A stretch of 64,000 nucleotides of DNA from assembly GCA_035578175.1 (NCBI GenBank), contig JAQMRL010000007.1:47864727-47928726 (forward strand). The letters run 5' to 3'. A model generated the notes under the pieces. It searched no databases, was not told the origin of the DNA, and worked only from the letters and a program-made list of their open reading frames with translations. This DNA is from Catonia carolina. Taxonomy: Eukaryota; Arthropoda; Insecta; Hemiptera; Achilidae. Made by a program: the position numbers and the translations under genes. Shown here piece by piece: positions 24,560 to 38,502 of the stretch. Numbering within the stretch: the stretch's first letter is position 1; every line of letters starts with the position of its first letter.

Positions 24560-26150
24560 TTTAATGTATTTACTTTAATGAGTATTTTATATTGGTTACT
24601 AACATTTCAACCCGCTATGACTTTGACTAATAAAATTTAACAACTACAACAAAATGGTGCTTTGCCTGGTTGCATTTCTATTTAACAAACTTTTGTGACA
24701 ACAGACTATGACATTGTCCATTTAGTCCATTACGATGAGGACCTACTCTAGTAAGTAAAATTTCTTGAAACCATAAGGAGCAATTTTTTCCATCAACAAA
24801 TTAAATGTTTCACTGCACAATCAGTAGAAATACGAAAATCTTTAGGATTAATAATGTGACAACAAAAAATTCTTATTCAGACCCAAAAATAAGGGCATTT
24901 TGCATTACAATTCACTTGGTAACCAGTGAGTAATAAATAAGAACGTTATATCAGTGTGATCATATTGTCATATCACTTCTTGGATCATTTTGACGAGTGC
25001 TGTATCTCACCTTCACTTATCATAAATGGTTTATTTAAACAAGCATGTTTTTGTTTTTTAGTCCTGCAGCCAACATTCCAATATTTCCAACACATCAAAG
25101 AGACTATGTAACGTACAGCTACATACTTTAACCCTTTGGAAACAGACTGTTACTCGTTAAACAGAAGAATTGCAAAATTCAAAACGTGCTCTCAAAACAA
25201 CTGTTTTATCTAATGTCACTACTGATAAAAAATTCTGAAAATATTACAGTTGATTCATATAATACGTACGCGCCTTTTAAATATAATTACAACAAAATCG
25301 CTTGATAATTCTTTGCGTTTAGGCGAGCGAAAATTTTCAACCACGAAAATGTTTGTTACTTTATATTTTTTACTATAACGAGCTTTAATTTCAGTTTAGC
25401 AAAAAAAATTTATAAAACATGTTAAGTAGACAAGAGTTTACTGGAATAAATGTTATTTTTTATTTAAATTTCCATAAATATTTGATAAAGTTACAAAATG
25501 TTCAACATAAGTCCATTTTCACATCACAGGGAAGCATGAAGGCATGGTATTTTACATTCTTTACGGTGATATCACAGAGCCACTATTACATCTAGGTTAC
25601 AGCTGTAAGCAAAGTGATGTACAAAATTCTTTTCCTTACAACCACATGTTTTGAAAAATTCTGTAGATGCGGTTAGAAAGAAGCCGTTACACGTCCTTTG
25701 CAACCCGGCAAAGTGTCGAATTTTTTGCCTCTGTGATGGTGAACCCCCTCCTGAAAAGTAAAATGGACTCGTCTTTTCAAGGGCAAGGCCGTAACAGAAT
25801 CGTCATAGCTTCAAGCAAACTGAAGAACATGCATGTACGTTGATTCACACACGAGCTACACGGATTTCCATTCAAAAAAAAACAATTCCCAAACCATCTA
25901 TCTACCTACACACTATAGAGGGAATAAATATTTTCCCTGTTATGATATTCTATTTCTGTAAACACTATTAGATGCGTTAAAGAATTCCCTTCTAGAAAAG
26001 TACACTATTTACCGGTTTCCGACTTATACTGACCTTGCAGAAGCACATTTTATCGCCCCAACCACAATCCATTCGGCATCATCTAAAATTAGATTACCAG
26101 AGTGAACAGGGTTAAAATCCATCACAAACTGAATAAAAGCATATCATTAA
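24560..26150. other. Non-coding DNA, nothing recognised
   Basis: Moderately AT-rich. 25260-26100 is less AT-rich than its surroundings but has no open frame of note. Confidence 0.45.
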
Positions 26151-26154
26151 AGGA

Positions 26155-26290
26155 ATTTTTTTTTTTGGTTTACGTCCGACTGTTCTGCAATTACTGCTAA
26201 TGCAGACGGTGAAGGATGAAATGATTTTTTGTAACGTATGAAAATATGCAGTGCCTGAATGGGATTCGAATCAAGACTGCATGATGAAAA
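26155..26290 (-). repeat. tRNA-derived SINE fragment
   Basis: Same sequence as 55735-55908: GATTCGAATCCCATTCAGGC on the minus strand and the body CGTCTGCATTAGCAGTAATT. The head is truncated. Confidence 0.6.
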
Positions 26291-26299
26291 GGAAATAAA

Positions 26300-29200
26300 A
26301 AGTAGGTAAAATGAATGACAAAAATTTTTCGATTTCAAATCCATCCATTTCTTGGTTTATGAACACTCAAATACTTTGAAATAAACACAATAATACATTA
26401 TGAAGTAGAGTTATGTTTACAATAAATATTTACTATAAACGATTTTTACGAAGCGATAGAATTTAATGTTTTATTTACAATTAAAAGAAATATTGAATGT
26501 TCATAATGTTGGAGATGGATGTATATTTATTTTATAAAAAATTACCCAGTCATTTTACACAAACAGTTGTAACATAATACATTTCCATAATATTTACAAT
26601 TTTATTATGAATTTTAAAATGGTAATGATAAAATTTTGTACCTCAATTTGAATAAAATTTGTAAATTTAACAAATTTATTCATAGAAAAACAATTATTAT
26701 TACTAAAAATGTATCTTTATAGTAGTAATAATAATTCATCCTTAACACAATGTAATTGAAATTAAAATTAATAATTTGTAGACCAAAATTTCTATTTTTA
26801 TTATTCATACACAAATATTTTTATAAAATAAAGTTTCTGTAATAGTTTAATAAATCAACAAAGGAACAAAAATTTTAATTGCCATTTTAAAAAGCATAAA
26901 TTTGCAGAGCAATATCATAAATATTCTGAATTTATAAAAATATAATAATTATTTAGTAACTATGTTATTACTACACCATATAGTTTTACTTTCTCTTGTT
27001 TCAGTATGCGATACTAAATCACAAATTATGTAATAAAGAGAAAATACATTAATAAAAAATGTATGCACTACATTTCTAAATAATCTAATAAATCTTAACA
27101 AAATATATTATTGAACAACATAATGATTGAAAAAAAACTATGTGATTTTCATAGGGAAAGAAGGAGAGAACAAAACAGAAACGAGATAAATTTAAATTTT
27201 TAACAAATAAAAAAAATTGTAATGTGATTAATATAGATTGATATTTAGACATGAATAACACAATTTGCTTTTACATATTCCCTGATTTTACAAACTGAGT
27301 GAAAACTTTTGACACAAAAACAATGTTTATTCACAGAAAGAATACTGAAATAAATAAAACAAAAAAAGTAAAAACTTACTAGTCAATATTTAAAATCGAC
27401 CTTGAAGTTGCTGACCCTTAAGTCAGCAGTATAATATCGTTTGAAAAAAAAGATCTGAATAAATTATGATCAGTTGTTAAATTGAGAAATATATTTTCAT
27501 GAAATTAAGAAAACATATTACTAATCGTAGCTTACCTACAATCTTAACTTAATCTAATTTATAAAACTATTTCGAGACATAAGCACCATAAGAACAATAA
27601 TAAAAATTTCACTGTAAATTATGTAACAAATTTAATATTATTCAACAAGACTTCAAATTTTTGTTTAAATACATTAAAATCAATAATTCTAGGATGGATC
27701 ATGATTTTTTTTTACTTTAATAAACTTTACCAAAATTGAATGACAATTTGTAATTAGCTACAATGAGGCATAATAAAAAAAGGTTGATAAATGATTTAAA
27801 GAAAATATTCATCGTAATTACTAATGTAGAAACTCAAAATATAAAATTCTCATTAACTAAAAAAAATCAACTGTAATATATTTTCTTTATTACATCCTGT
27901 CAATTATTCATAAATACAAATATAAATAATAATATAAAAGGTACATTTTTTAAACCTCATTCATCAAAAATGTTTTACCAATTTTAAGAGATTTATAAAA
28001 AAATTCTAACTGCATTAAAATAATATTTTTACACAATATAATTTAGGTTCAAATATAACCTACTCATAATTTTGTTACCAATGCAGCATTTACAATAATT
28101 ACATTTCTAATAGAAATTTAAAATCAAAAACATGCTATTTTATAATAAATTTTAAAATACAAAAAATTTATGTACAAGAAGAAAAAAACAGTGAATACTA
28201 GCCTAAAATTGCATTGCAATAATAATTGTCCTTATGTACTGCACATTACATACACGAAAAGAATCTACCTAACAATGAACACTAAGAATTATTTATAAAT
28301 TCTCAAATTTTAAACTGACCTGAAACAACATTAATAGACCAGTATTTAAATACAAAAACCTTAACACCTAAACAATAAATCAAATACTAAACTGTTAACG
28401 ACCATTAAATTTATTTTTTTAAAAAAGGTAATATTAATCACCAAATATGCAAGTTAGTTGATAAAAAATAATGTGTTTACATACGTAAATGTCGTGAACG
28501 TTCAGGGATATGGAAATTTTTCATCTAGAAGTGATATTATATTTTAACGAGTCAATAAAAACTCATACTACTTAAAACTATATTTGAATTAAACTTAGCT
28601 GTGATAAAATTAAAAACTAATGTCACAAAAAGACAATTTAGATCTATATTTAAAAATTCATAAAGCTAAATGGCATAAAATATTTTAAGTATTAATCATT
28701 TTAATTTCATTAAATAAGCGAAAAAATTAATACAAACACTGTATTTTCCTTTTGTTTTTAAAGTTTTATAGATTACAGATTCAAAACGAAAGGGGATTTA
28801 AAATTTTCTTTCAGCAATAAATTTATCGAAAAATAATGTATAACATTACCACATGTAATTTAAATCTATGAAAAGCTTCCTTGATATTATTTTAAATATA
28901 TTTTTAAGTAGACTTAAAATGAATGGTTCTAATGAATTTTCCAAGAGTTTTGAAAGATAATATCACTTCTTAACACACTTGCATATTATAAAACACAGAA
29001 ATGCATAAAAAATTAAGTATGGCTAACAAGTAATCTCACTATAAATTTAAAATGTCCACTTCATTAAAAAGTTAATTCTACGGTAACCTTAAATTTCTAA
29101 CAAATTGAATCAGTCGTTTAACCAATTTTAAATTCAAATACAAAACACCCACCCCAATAATTTTTTTGTGAATATTACATTCTATGAGGGCAGGAAATGA

Positions 29201-29390
29201 GAAGTTTAATGTGAGAAGTTTAATTGAACTGTTGATTTATTTTAAATCGGAGTGAAGTACCCTTAAGTTTGAGGGACAACATGGACTATTCCAAAAACCA
29301 CCAGCCGTTCAGTAAATCTTAGTTTTACATACACAACTGTACTAAGCAATTTTTGCTGTATGCTGGTTTACCCACATACAATCATTTCAA
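26300..29390. other. Very AT-rich DNA downstream of the nucleolin-like gene
   Basis: About 3 kb without open frames or recognisable transposons. Many AATAAA-like strings occur on both strands, so the 3' end of the nucleolin transcript cannot be placed. Confidence 0.45.
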
Positions 29391-29392
29391 TT

Positions 29393-29480
29393 GGCTGGCC
29401 TGTGTAGTTGCCAGCACAACTGGCTTCTATACCACGGGTTCCCGGGTTCGATTCTCAGTCAGGTCTGGCATTTTTATCTG
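29393..29480 (+). repeat. tRNA-derived SINE head
   Basis: GGCTGGCCTGTGTAGTTGCC, then GGGTTCGATTCTCAGTCAGG and TCTGGCATTTTT. Same family as 59588-59765. It lies about 220 bases downstream of the nucleolin-like stop codon. Confidence 0.7.
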
Positions 29481-29699
29481 TATTTAACCCCATATTATTT
29501 CCTACATAAGTTAAGGCTTATGTAGGCATTATCATCAAATTAAAAAAAATCACGTTTTTGGTATTACATGGTCATTGATTGGTTAAAACTTAAAATTGTT
29601 TTTGCACAATCAAAATACTTGAATGTTATTACAGACAGTCATGAGAAATTAAAAAATGAAAAAATTATAAAGAAAATGGTTAATTAAATTTTTAATAGT

Positions 29700-30170
29700 T
29701 TAATCATCGCCAAACTTAATCTTCTTATTTAGGGACTCACCGCCTCCACCAAAACTTTTCCTCTTAAATCCATCATCCCCTCCTTTACCACCTCTAAATC
29801 CACCGCCTCCTCTACCACCAAAACCACCTCCTCCTCTTCTGTCACCAAATCCACCACGACCACCTCGCCTGTCACCGAATCCACCTCGACCGCCTCCTCT
29901 CCTGTCACCGAATCCTCCTCGGCCACCACCACCCCGACCACCTCCTCTTCCACCACCACCAAATCCGCCTCCTCTCCCACCACCTCCAAATCCGCCTCCT
30001 CTTCCACCTCTAAATCCGCCTCCTCTTCCACCACCTCCAAATCCGCCTCCTCTTCCACCTCTACCTCGGCCTCCGCCACGTCTTGAATTATCATTTTCTC
30101 TAACTTCATATTTTCTGACATAAATAGTTGAATCATCCAGTTCGGTAGCATCCAAACTGCGAATGGCATT
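29700..30170 (-). CDS. Nucleolin-like exon 3: end of RRM and RGG domain
   Basis: 471 bases after the acceptor TTTTTTTTCAG, ending at the stop at 29700-29702. Begins with the last helix and strand of the RRM (NAIRSLDATEL ... IYVRKYEV), followed by about 110 residues of Gly/Arg/Phe repeats and a lysine-rich end. The RGG coding DNA is itself a GC-rich minisatellite-like stretch inside very AT-rich DNA. Confidence 0.92.
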   Translation of the reverse strand, partial: NAIRSLDATELDDSTIYVRKYEVRENDNSRRGGGRGRGGRGGGFGGGGRGGGFRGGRGGGFGGGGRGGGFGGGGRGGGRGGGGRGGFGDRRGGGRGGFGDRRGGRGGFGDRRGGGGFGGRGGGGFRGGKGGDDGFKRKSFGGGGESLNKKIKFGDD

Positions 30171-33100
30171 CTGAAAAAAATATTGACCAAAATGATTATT
30201 AACATTACAACCCTTATAATACAAAAAAAGTTTTAATGTTTAAAAATAAATTTAATGTACTGTTATAACAAGAATGTTTACAAAAAAAATCTCAACAATG
30301 GGTTATTAATCTTTAATACAGATTTCTTACTAAATGCAGGGCAACACACTTAGAAGAAATTACTCAATTTTTTTGCCAAAACCATCTACTTGTGCTGAGA
30401 TCTTTCATTTGATCCTGATACTAATAAATAAAAGCCAAACTGATTAATAGGTAAGGGAAATTATATTTAATTTAATAATATTGTAACATTGTACAGTGAC
30501 ATTCTTAAAATATAAAAGGAATAAATTTTAATGTAATAAATTCTGTATTCTATGAAGTGTTGTGTATTGAACACGGATAATGGATTGCAATAAATGGATG
30601 TTTTCAACAGGAGTTATTAGAAATCAAAACTAACAGAAACATATATTAGTTTCATTCCTTTTACAATGTTCCCTTACAGCAGCGAAATTGTTAGAATGAC
30701 CTTAATTAATTGGGAAATCAGATTGCAGGTGTAAAACCAGTTAAAACCTTTTTAGGGTCATTCCATATCAAATCAACACATCCATTTTACCTCACCATTT
30801 TAGATTTTGCTAACATTTGGAATATTTATAGTGGGTGCTCAGACTAAGAAATATCCCAAATTTTATAATTTTTTTATCTCACACTGTTTTCAAAACTACC
30901 AAAAAGAGGCGAATGGATGTTTTTGAAATTGCTCTAGAAGCTGTCCTAATTGATCTAGAGAAGCAAGATAGGGCTCTTTTTGCAGCATTTTTCATGCTCT
31001 TTCCAGTGATGTGTTACATGACATCAGTCATATTAAAAAAAATTTTGTCAGTACAGATGAAGATTTTGGATTACTTTTTTTCCAAAAAGTACATACCGTA
31101 TTTTCCGGACGATAAGACGCACTTTTTCCCGCAGGAAAATGACCTCAAAATTACCATACGTCTTATGGTCCGAGCGCTAGCTATATTTCAGGGTAGATGC
31201 TTTCTATAATAATATTTAATACTACCCTACTCTACTTAAACACGTTCAATAACTAGGGATTTCAAAACAAAACATACAATGATATAGGATGTACCGTAGT
31301 TTTTAAACTGTATTGTCTTGAAGATTCTAAGCGTACACAGTAGTTTCTGTATCGATATTACTTACGGTAAATAGCATAGCATTTTAAAATGTGAAGCATG
31401 TTTCGTACTCTTTCGCTTTGAAATTAAAAGTGGTTCAATATGCAAAAGATAATGGCATTCGGGCAGTAGAAAGGCATTTTTTACCTCTTCCAACAGAAAA
31501 AAATGATTCGGGAATGGTGGAAACAAGAAAATTTATTACTCAAGGCAGATAATAAGAAACATACCAGTAACTTTTGAACTCATGCTGTCAAATGGCCTCA
31601 ACTTGAAGCACAATTGAAAAATTGGATTATCAATTACTATTAGACTAACCATGTTGCCTGAATCTGATTATCTACCTGATTTGGCAATGCAGTATGTCAG
31701 TTCAGGTAGACAGCCCGTCACGATGTCACGTACACAAACTAGCAACATGGATAGTAACACCCCCCCCTGCATTACCAATCTATTTTTCAAAATTCTAAAA
31801 ATTCTACCACAACATTGGCCAATCGATATTTCATGTTAACATGTCTGTACTAAGCTTTTAACGCTGAATAAAACGATAGTTTGCCCGAGCCGAACGATCG
31901 TGTGGTTACCGAGATAGCAAGGGTTCAGGATATTGTTAATAAATCTAAATTTAAATAACGTATGAATTTGAAATTTCGTACACGCTGTAAGAATATAATA
32001 TTGTCTATGTCGTGTTAAAATTTCAAACTTTTCGGTCAAATATTTATCAAGTTACACGCCTCTAAACGCATGAAATTTGTTGCGGTATCAAAAAACCGGG
32101 TACCTTTTTGTCTTCCAAACTCAATATGGCAACTTTTAAACAACATAAAAAATATAGGACTATTATAAGTCAACGCAAAAAAATGAGCTAAATTTTGATG
32201 TAAAGTATGTTGAAATCCGACTCATAGTTATGGAGATGCAAGGGTTCAAACTCGGGTGTCTATGATTATGAAACCGATAGTAGTAATTTACGTACTTACA
32301 GTTTCTATATCCATGTTTTTTGTAAATTTATGACTATAAAATAATTATATATATTGTATCTTCTGTACTTGCTGTTTTTCAAATAAAGAAATCACATTTA
32401 CCTGTATTAAAAAACTAATTAAAATCAGTCAAAATAATTTTTAGATAATTTATGCCTTGAAAAACAAGGGTGCGTCTTATCGTCCGAAAAATACGGTAAT
32501 TCAAAATTTTTCTATAAGTACTTAGAACTGTTATAAATAATACTGCCAAATATAAATATGGGATGGTGATGGGTTCATTGTTTAAAAAAATAACCTGAGG
32601 CTCTGTTTCACCAGTTTTGTCTAAATAATAATACCCACCTACCTTCAACAAATAAGTTTATAATTAAATGTACAGAAAGGTTCTGAAAATATCAAAAATA
32701 TCATCTTTAACAAAAAACAATCTGTAAGTTATAATTTATAAAAATTAAGTTATAATTCACTTCATAATTTAATACAATTTAACACTAGTAGCAATAAATA
32801 AAACCAAAAGATTAAACTTGCCTATAACTGCAAAATACTGGTATCACAGTTGTGATACCGGATCGTGGTGTATAAGTAGATTATACAAAATGACTGTGCC
32901 TACTCCACTCAAGAGGATTACGCTGTTTCAGAAACGTTCTTGAAAAGCCGTTTTGAAGATGCATTAACTATCAAAGGAACACAGCAACTTCACGCATTCA
33001 TTTCCAACACTACATCAAAATTGTTAGTGAAACACTTTTCAGATGATGTGTAGGGTTGGGAGAGGGAGGTGGCTTAACCAGTGGACACACAAAAATTACA

Positions 33101-36100
33101 AGACATATCAGGCTATGTTACCACTGTGTATGACAAAAACTGGTGGCTTGGGTACGTGTTAGAGAAAAATTAAAGAAAGTGATGAACTCAAAATAAGTAT
33201 TCTTCATCCATGTGAACTAGCTAGATCATTCTCCTGACATGCAGATGTTCTGTGGGTGTCAGTTGTGTATATTCTCACAAAAGTAAATCCGGTTACGCAG
33301 ACTGGGAGAATATATGCTCTTGGAGATGATGTAAGCGAAACCCAAACACAATTTTTAAGGAAAAACTAGTTTCAAAGCTGTACCACTCAATTCTTCTTAT
33401 GTTAGTGTTAATTTATAATACAGTGTTTATATAAACAGTTGTTTTTATCGTTTAGTACTACAGACTATGTTACAATGTCTTACCACAGGATAACTATTAG
33501 TACAATGATCAATTATCATCCCTTATTTATATTTGTCCAATTAATTTACAACAGTACTAACATATTATTGAAATATTTTAATTAATCTACTTTTGGAAAA
33601 AATATCAAATCAAAAATAATTGTTGAAGGTAGGTGGGTATTATTATTTAGACAAAACTGGTGAAACAGAGCGCCAGGGATTATTTTTTTAAACAATGAAC
33701 CCATCGCCATCCAATATTTATACTTGGCAGTATTATTTATAACAGTTCTAAGTACTTACAGAAAAATTTAAAAAATTTTAAATTATGTATTTTTTGGAAA
33801 AAAGTTGTTTAAAATCTTCATTTGTACTGTGACAAAAAAAATTAATATTACCCATGTCATGTTACACATCACTTGAAAGACCATGAAAAATTCTGCAAAA
33901 GAGCCCTATCTTGCCTCTCTAGCTTAATTAAGACAGCTTCTAGAGCAATTTCAAAAATATCCGTTCGCCTCTTTTTGGCCGTTTTTCGAAAACAGTTTAA
34001 GATAAAAAATTAAAATTTGAAATATTTCTTAATCTTAGCACCCACTGTGAGTATACCAAATTTTAGCAAAATCTAAAATGGTGAGGTAAAATTTTCATTA
34101 AAAGTGGGTTGATATGACATGGAATGACCCTGTAGTGGGTCAGTTATTAATTGAATTGTGAATGGAAAGTATAGTCGGGCTGTTCGGAATAGTGTCATGA
34201 GAACGGTTCTAAATAATGTTAATACTGCATGTGTGTACGGGTGATACCAAGTGGTTGTGGACAGGCAAATTGTTTTAAAATAAGTGGCATTGTATTACTT
34301 TTAGTCAAGATTAGCTTATGCTTAAGTTTTGTAATCCATTTAATTGTATCTGTTAATAGGGTGGTTTAATAATTTATTTTTATAAGTTTAAAGGAAGTCT
34401 GTTTGTTATTTACCTATTATATCAAGATCCCCAACGAACCTAGGATTAGGTGTTACAGTATCTACAATTTTAATTATTTTTTTGTGATGTCACTTATCTT
34501 TTGTAACCCAGACAGCCATGACAAATCAATAAACCATACATTTTTTGAAATTGGTACAGGGATTTGAGGTGTAATTTAATTAATAAACATGAATAAAATA
34601 GTTAGTTCTTTGGCAATCAGTCCATATAAAACAAAGTGAAAATACATTGGGCAAACTTTATAAAAAAGCATATACATGTAGGCTAAATACACAATTTGAA
34701 TTTTTACAGCATTAGTTTACTTTTCTGAGACTGAAAATGATTTATGGGACAGATATCCAAAAAAAATCACATCTGATGTCTGGATAGTACGTTATGTAAA
34801 TCTTCTGAAAATCATACAATTTAAAAAATATATTTTACCTACATAGGTTATAAAACAAAATTATTTAATTTCACTAGAAGCTGTGAAGTGCAGTGAATGG
34901 GGGTAGGCTGTAGGTTTTGTTAAAAGATAAAGAGTTTCATGAACTTGTAATTCAGAAACCGGGACGTACCAATAAAAAGCAACTGATGATGATCAAACAA
35001 GCCTACAAATTTTGTGTGTATTATTGCTGTACCTTTAATAAAAAATTAAAAAAAGAACCGTTTCCTTATTATTTATCTACATTATGTTACTTAATTGCCT
35101 ATTATTTTGTCTACTGTAATAACAAGAGTTATTGTACAAAATTTATTCTGTTGTAAAAGTTAAATCTTGTATTATTTAAACCAAAACTTTATTTTAAAAT
35201 TTTGTAAATTTCACTGAAGTACAAAAGTTTTGTGTAAATAAAACAAACAATCTAGTATGAAATACAAGTCTTTCTTTTACCAATGTTAATAATGAAAATC
35301 AATCTTTGTAGAACTTAAAAATCACTAACATGACGCTAAACTAAACTGTAGAAAAAAATGCTTGAAATATAAGTCGTAAGATTTTTAATTTTCTATAAGT
35401 TTTGACTAAATACACTTTTGACTTATGTCGTAAAATACATACTAAGGCTGCAATCTGAAAAAATCTCATTTTTAACAGATTTTGATGAACAATATACACA
35501 AATCACTAATTATTGATGCTAAACTAAGTGTTGTCGAAAAAATGTTTGAAATATTTACTCGCAGACTCTCTAGTATGTCATGAAACGTCTCCGAATTATT
35601 CAATCAACTATCTCCCTTTATTTTTCAATCACTATTTTTCAAGTCTGTACACATGTTAAAAAAATTACCCTTTTTTATGCTCTGCTGTAGTTGGGTGGGA
35701 ATATTAACTAACAACTTCATCAATATTTCATAACCGTATTTAGCAATAAAATTTTTCTTTGTATTGGAGAACCACAGCTAAAAATGATCAAATTCAGCTT
35801 TTCCCTTAACCCTTGCAAACCGGTAAGCCAGAAATCACGCATGCGTCATCACCTTTCTTTAAACTCAATTTTCTCCGTAACTATTCATTATTTTCCAATG
35901 GGTTTAATTTTATTGGATAGAGAATTTACTCCTCTTTCATTCGATGTATCTTGCATGTTTTTACGATGAAAATTGATGACGTGGTGTTACGCAAAAGAAA
36001 GATTTTTTGAAGAGCCAGTACTAAAATTTGAACGTTTTCGTCCATAACTTTTCAACAAAAAAGGTATTTGTTTGGAAATGACATCATCAGTTAGCTTTAA

Positions 36101-38459
36101 GTGTTACAATCGAAATTAATAAATTAGAAGTGCCGGGACAAATTTTGACTCTAAAATCAAACAAAGAAGGTTAACACTACCCATCTTGCCTATCCCTCGG
36201 TTAAACCTTACATTAGCGTCAAAATAAACGATAACATTTTTTGATTTATGCTATCCTTTTTGGAAAAGGATAATACACAAAACAACGTGCAGAAAAGAGA
36301 TAGAAACTTTCATAGAAGAGGAGTAAATAAAAATTAAAAAGAAATGACATTATTCTGAGGCAATTTTTTTCATCCAGCACGTTACTTTGTTGAACAAACA
36401 GTGTGATATCTTTTGAAAGCATCTATCAATTTGCAATATCTAAACGTTTTTATTTTAACAATGAATTGCTTTATTTATGTATGTAGCTACGTTTTTATTT
36501 TAACAATGAATTGCTTTATTTATGTATGTAGCTAAACATATTTTTTGTATTTTTTAGCGATTTAGTGACACTTTTTCATATTTAAATTGATATTTCTAAA
36601 AGAAAATATTTTTTTTAATTAACAATTTTTATTCTGGTCATAAATGAAAATGGAAAAATTTGGTTCAAACGTTGTTCTAATAACAAATTTTTTATAAATA
36701 AATAGTAATTTTTAGGAATGAAACTGAATGAAATTCAAGTTTTTATCAGGCGTAAAATGACAGTTCGCGTCATCGTTAAAATCGCTGTTCTCGTCGGGTA
36801 AAGAGAATTGTTCGGAGCCATCTTGTGGGTTAAAATGAATAAAATAAAGGTGCAATACAGGTAAACTATAAAACATTTTAAGTCACACAGGAAATTAAGG
36901 GAGACATACAATAATAGATGATAAAGATCAAAATTTGCACACTGACGAGCAATAATGATCTACATCCAATTTTTACCTTCCAGTTAAATGTTATCACAGA
37001 TGATTATCACCACCAATCAGCAAGAATTATAACAACAGGTTTATTGGAGCAGTAACAAGCACTGCTAAGAAACACATTCCTAGGGGATTTCGCGAGGAAT
37101 ATGTTCCAGGCTGGTCTCAAAACAGTGAGGAACTTTATCGGTGCTTTCGGGAAACAGGCAATCAGGAGGTGGCAGACGAACTTCTTCAAAGCCTTGATGA
37201 TGCTAGACAACAAAAATGGACAACAACAGTAGAGAGTATGAATTTCCAGACCTCAAGCCGTCAAGCGTGGTCATTGCTAAGAAAATTGGGCAGTGCAGCT
37301 CCGATTCTAAGACAAAAAACTGGTGTCACCCCAAATGCTGTAGCGTCTCACATAGTGACAACATCTAGAGCACCAAAAGATAAGGAACACTCAATCCAGG
37401 TTAAGCAGGAACTGAGAAAGATGAAAAATGATGCAGTGGTGACTGAATATGCACAACCTTTCACGGCAGAAGAAATTGGTCTTGCGCTCAGAGATATGAA
37501 ACCTGGTAAAGCACCCGGATTTGATAACATCAACCCAGAATTCCTTATAAATTGTGGAAAATATGCAAGGGTTTGGCTGGCTAGATTTTTCACAGATGTA
37601 ATGCAAACTGGCAATGTACCTAAGGAATTGAAGCAATCAAAAATAATAGCAATTCTCAAGCCTGGGAAACCAGCAGACTCAACTAAAAGTTACAGACCTA
37701 TTGCATTGCTATCGGTGATTTACAAATTATTGGAACGGCTCATCTACAATAGAATCTGCCAAAGTGTCCTTGATGTGATACCATATGAACAGGCTGGCTT
37801 TAGGCCAAAACGTGACCAGGTCCTCTCATTGACAACATTCATTGAAGGTGGATTTCAAGAGAAGCTTAAAACCTCCGCTGCTTTCATTGACTTATCAGCA
37901 GCCTATGATACAGTGTGGAGAGAGGGCTTGATTTATAAGTTTCTTCGTGTAATTCCATGCAAAATAACATCTCGTCTCTTAAATAGCATGATAAATGACA
38001 GAACATTTCAAGTCATCATGGGTTCCAACAAAAGCACACAGAGGAAACTGAAAAATGGTCTGCCCAAGGATCGGTGCTCGCCCCGCTCCTCTTCAGCCTC
38101 TACATTGCAGACTTGCCCAAGACTACATCCAAAAAGTTTGGCTATGCTGATGATTGGGTGTTAGCAACTAGGTGTGGATCGTTTGAGGAGGCGGAACAGG
38201 TTCTTTCTCATGATTTGAAGAGAATGGGTAGATATTTCCGACAATGGCGCCTGCAGCCTAATGCTAGCAAGACTGAGGTTTCTTGCTTTCACCTTAACAA
38301 CAAACTTGCCAAGAGAGAGCTCAAAATCCAGTTCGAGAACAAATTGCTTCTTCACAATAGGACCCCAAAATATCTAGGCATAACACTTGATAGAACTCTT
38401 TCCTTCAAACATCATCTATCAAGAATAGCAGAGAAATTGAAAGCAAGGAATAATATAAA

Positions 38460-38502
<43 letters not shown>

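Larger units (their letters stand above)
30754..34131. mobile_element. DNA transposon with ~540-bp terminal inverted repeats
   Basis: The left arm (30754-31095 plus 32499-32651) is inverted relative to the right arm (33621-34131) along its whole length; the ends are AGGGTCATTCCATATCA and, as reverse complement, AGGGTCATTCCATGTCA. The left arm is split by a second transposon at 31096-32496. Between the arms lies a degenerate coding remnant. It sits in intron 2 of the nucleolin-like gene. Confidence 0.8.

Noticed and set aside
29729..30205. 158-aa minus-strand open frame overlapping the RGG exon
   Set aside because: An alternative frame of the Gly/Arg repeat DNA. The frame that continues the RRM across the splice junction is the real one.
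35806..36177. piggyBac-type MITE bounded by TTAA
   Set aside because: TTAACCCTTGCAAACC on the left and AAGAAGGTTAA on the right do not form a convincing inverted repeat.
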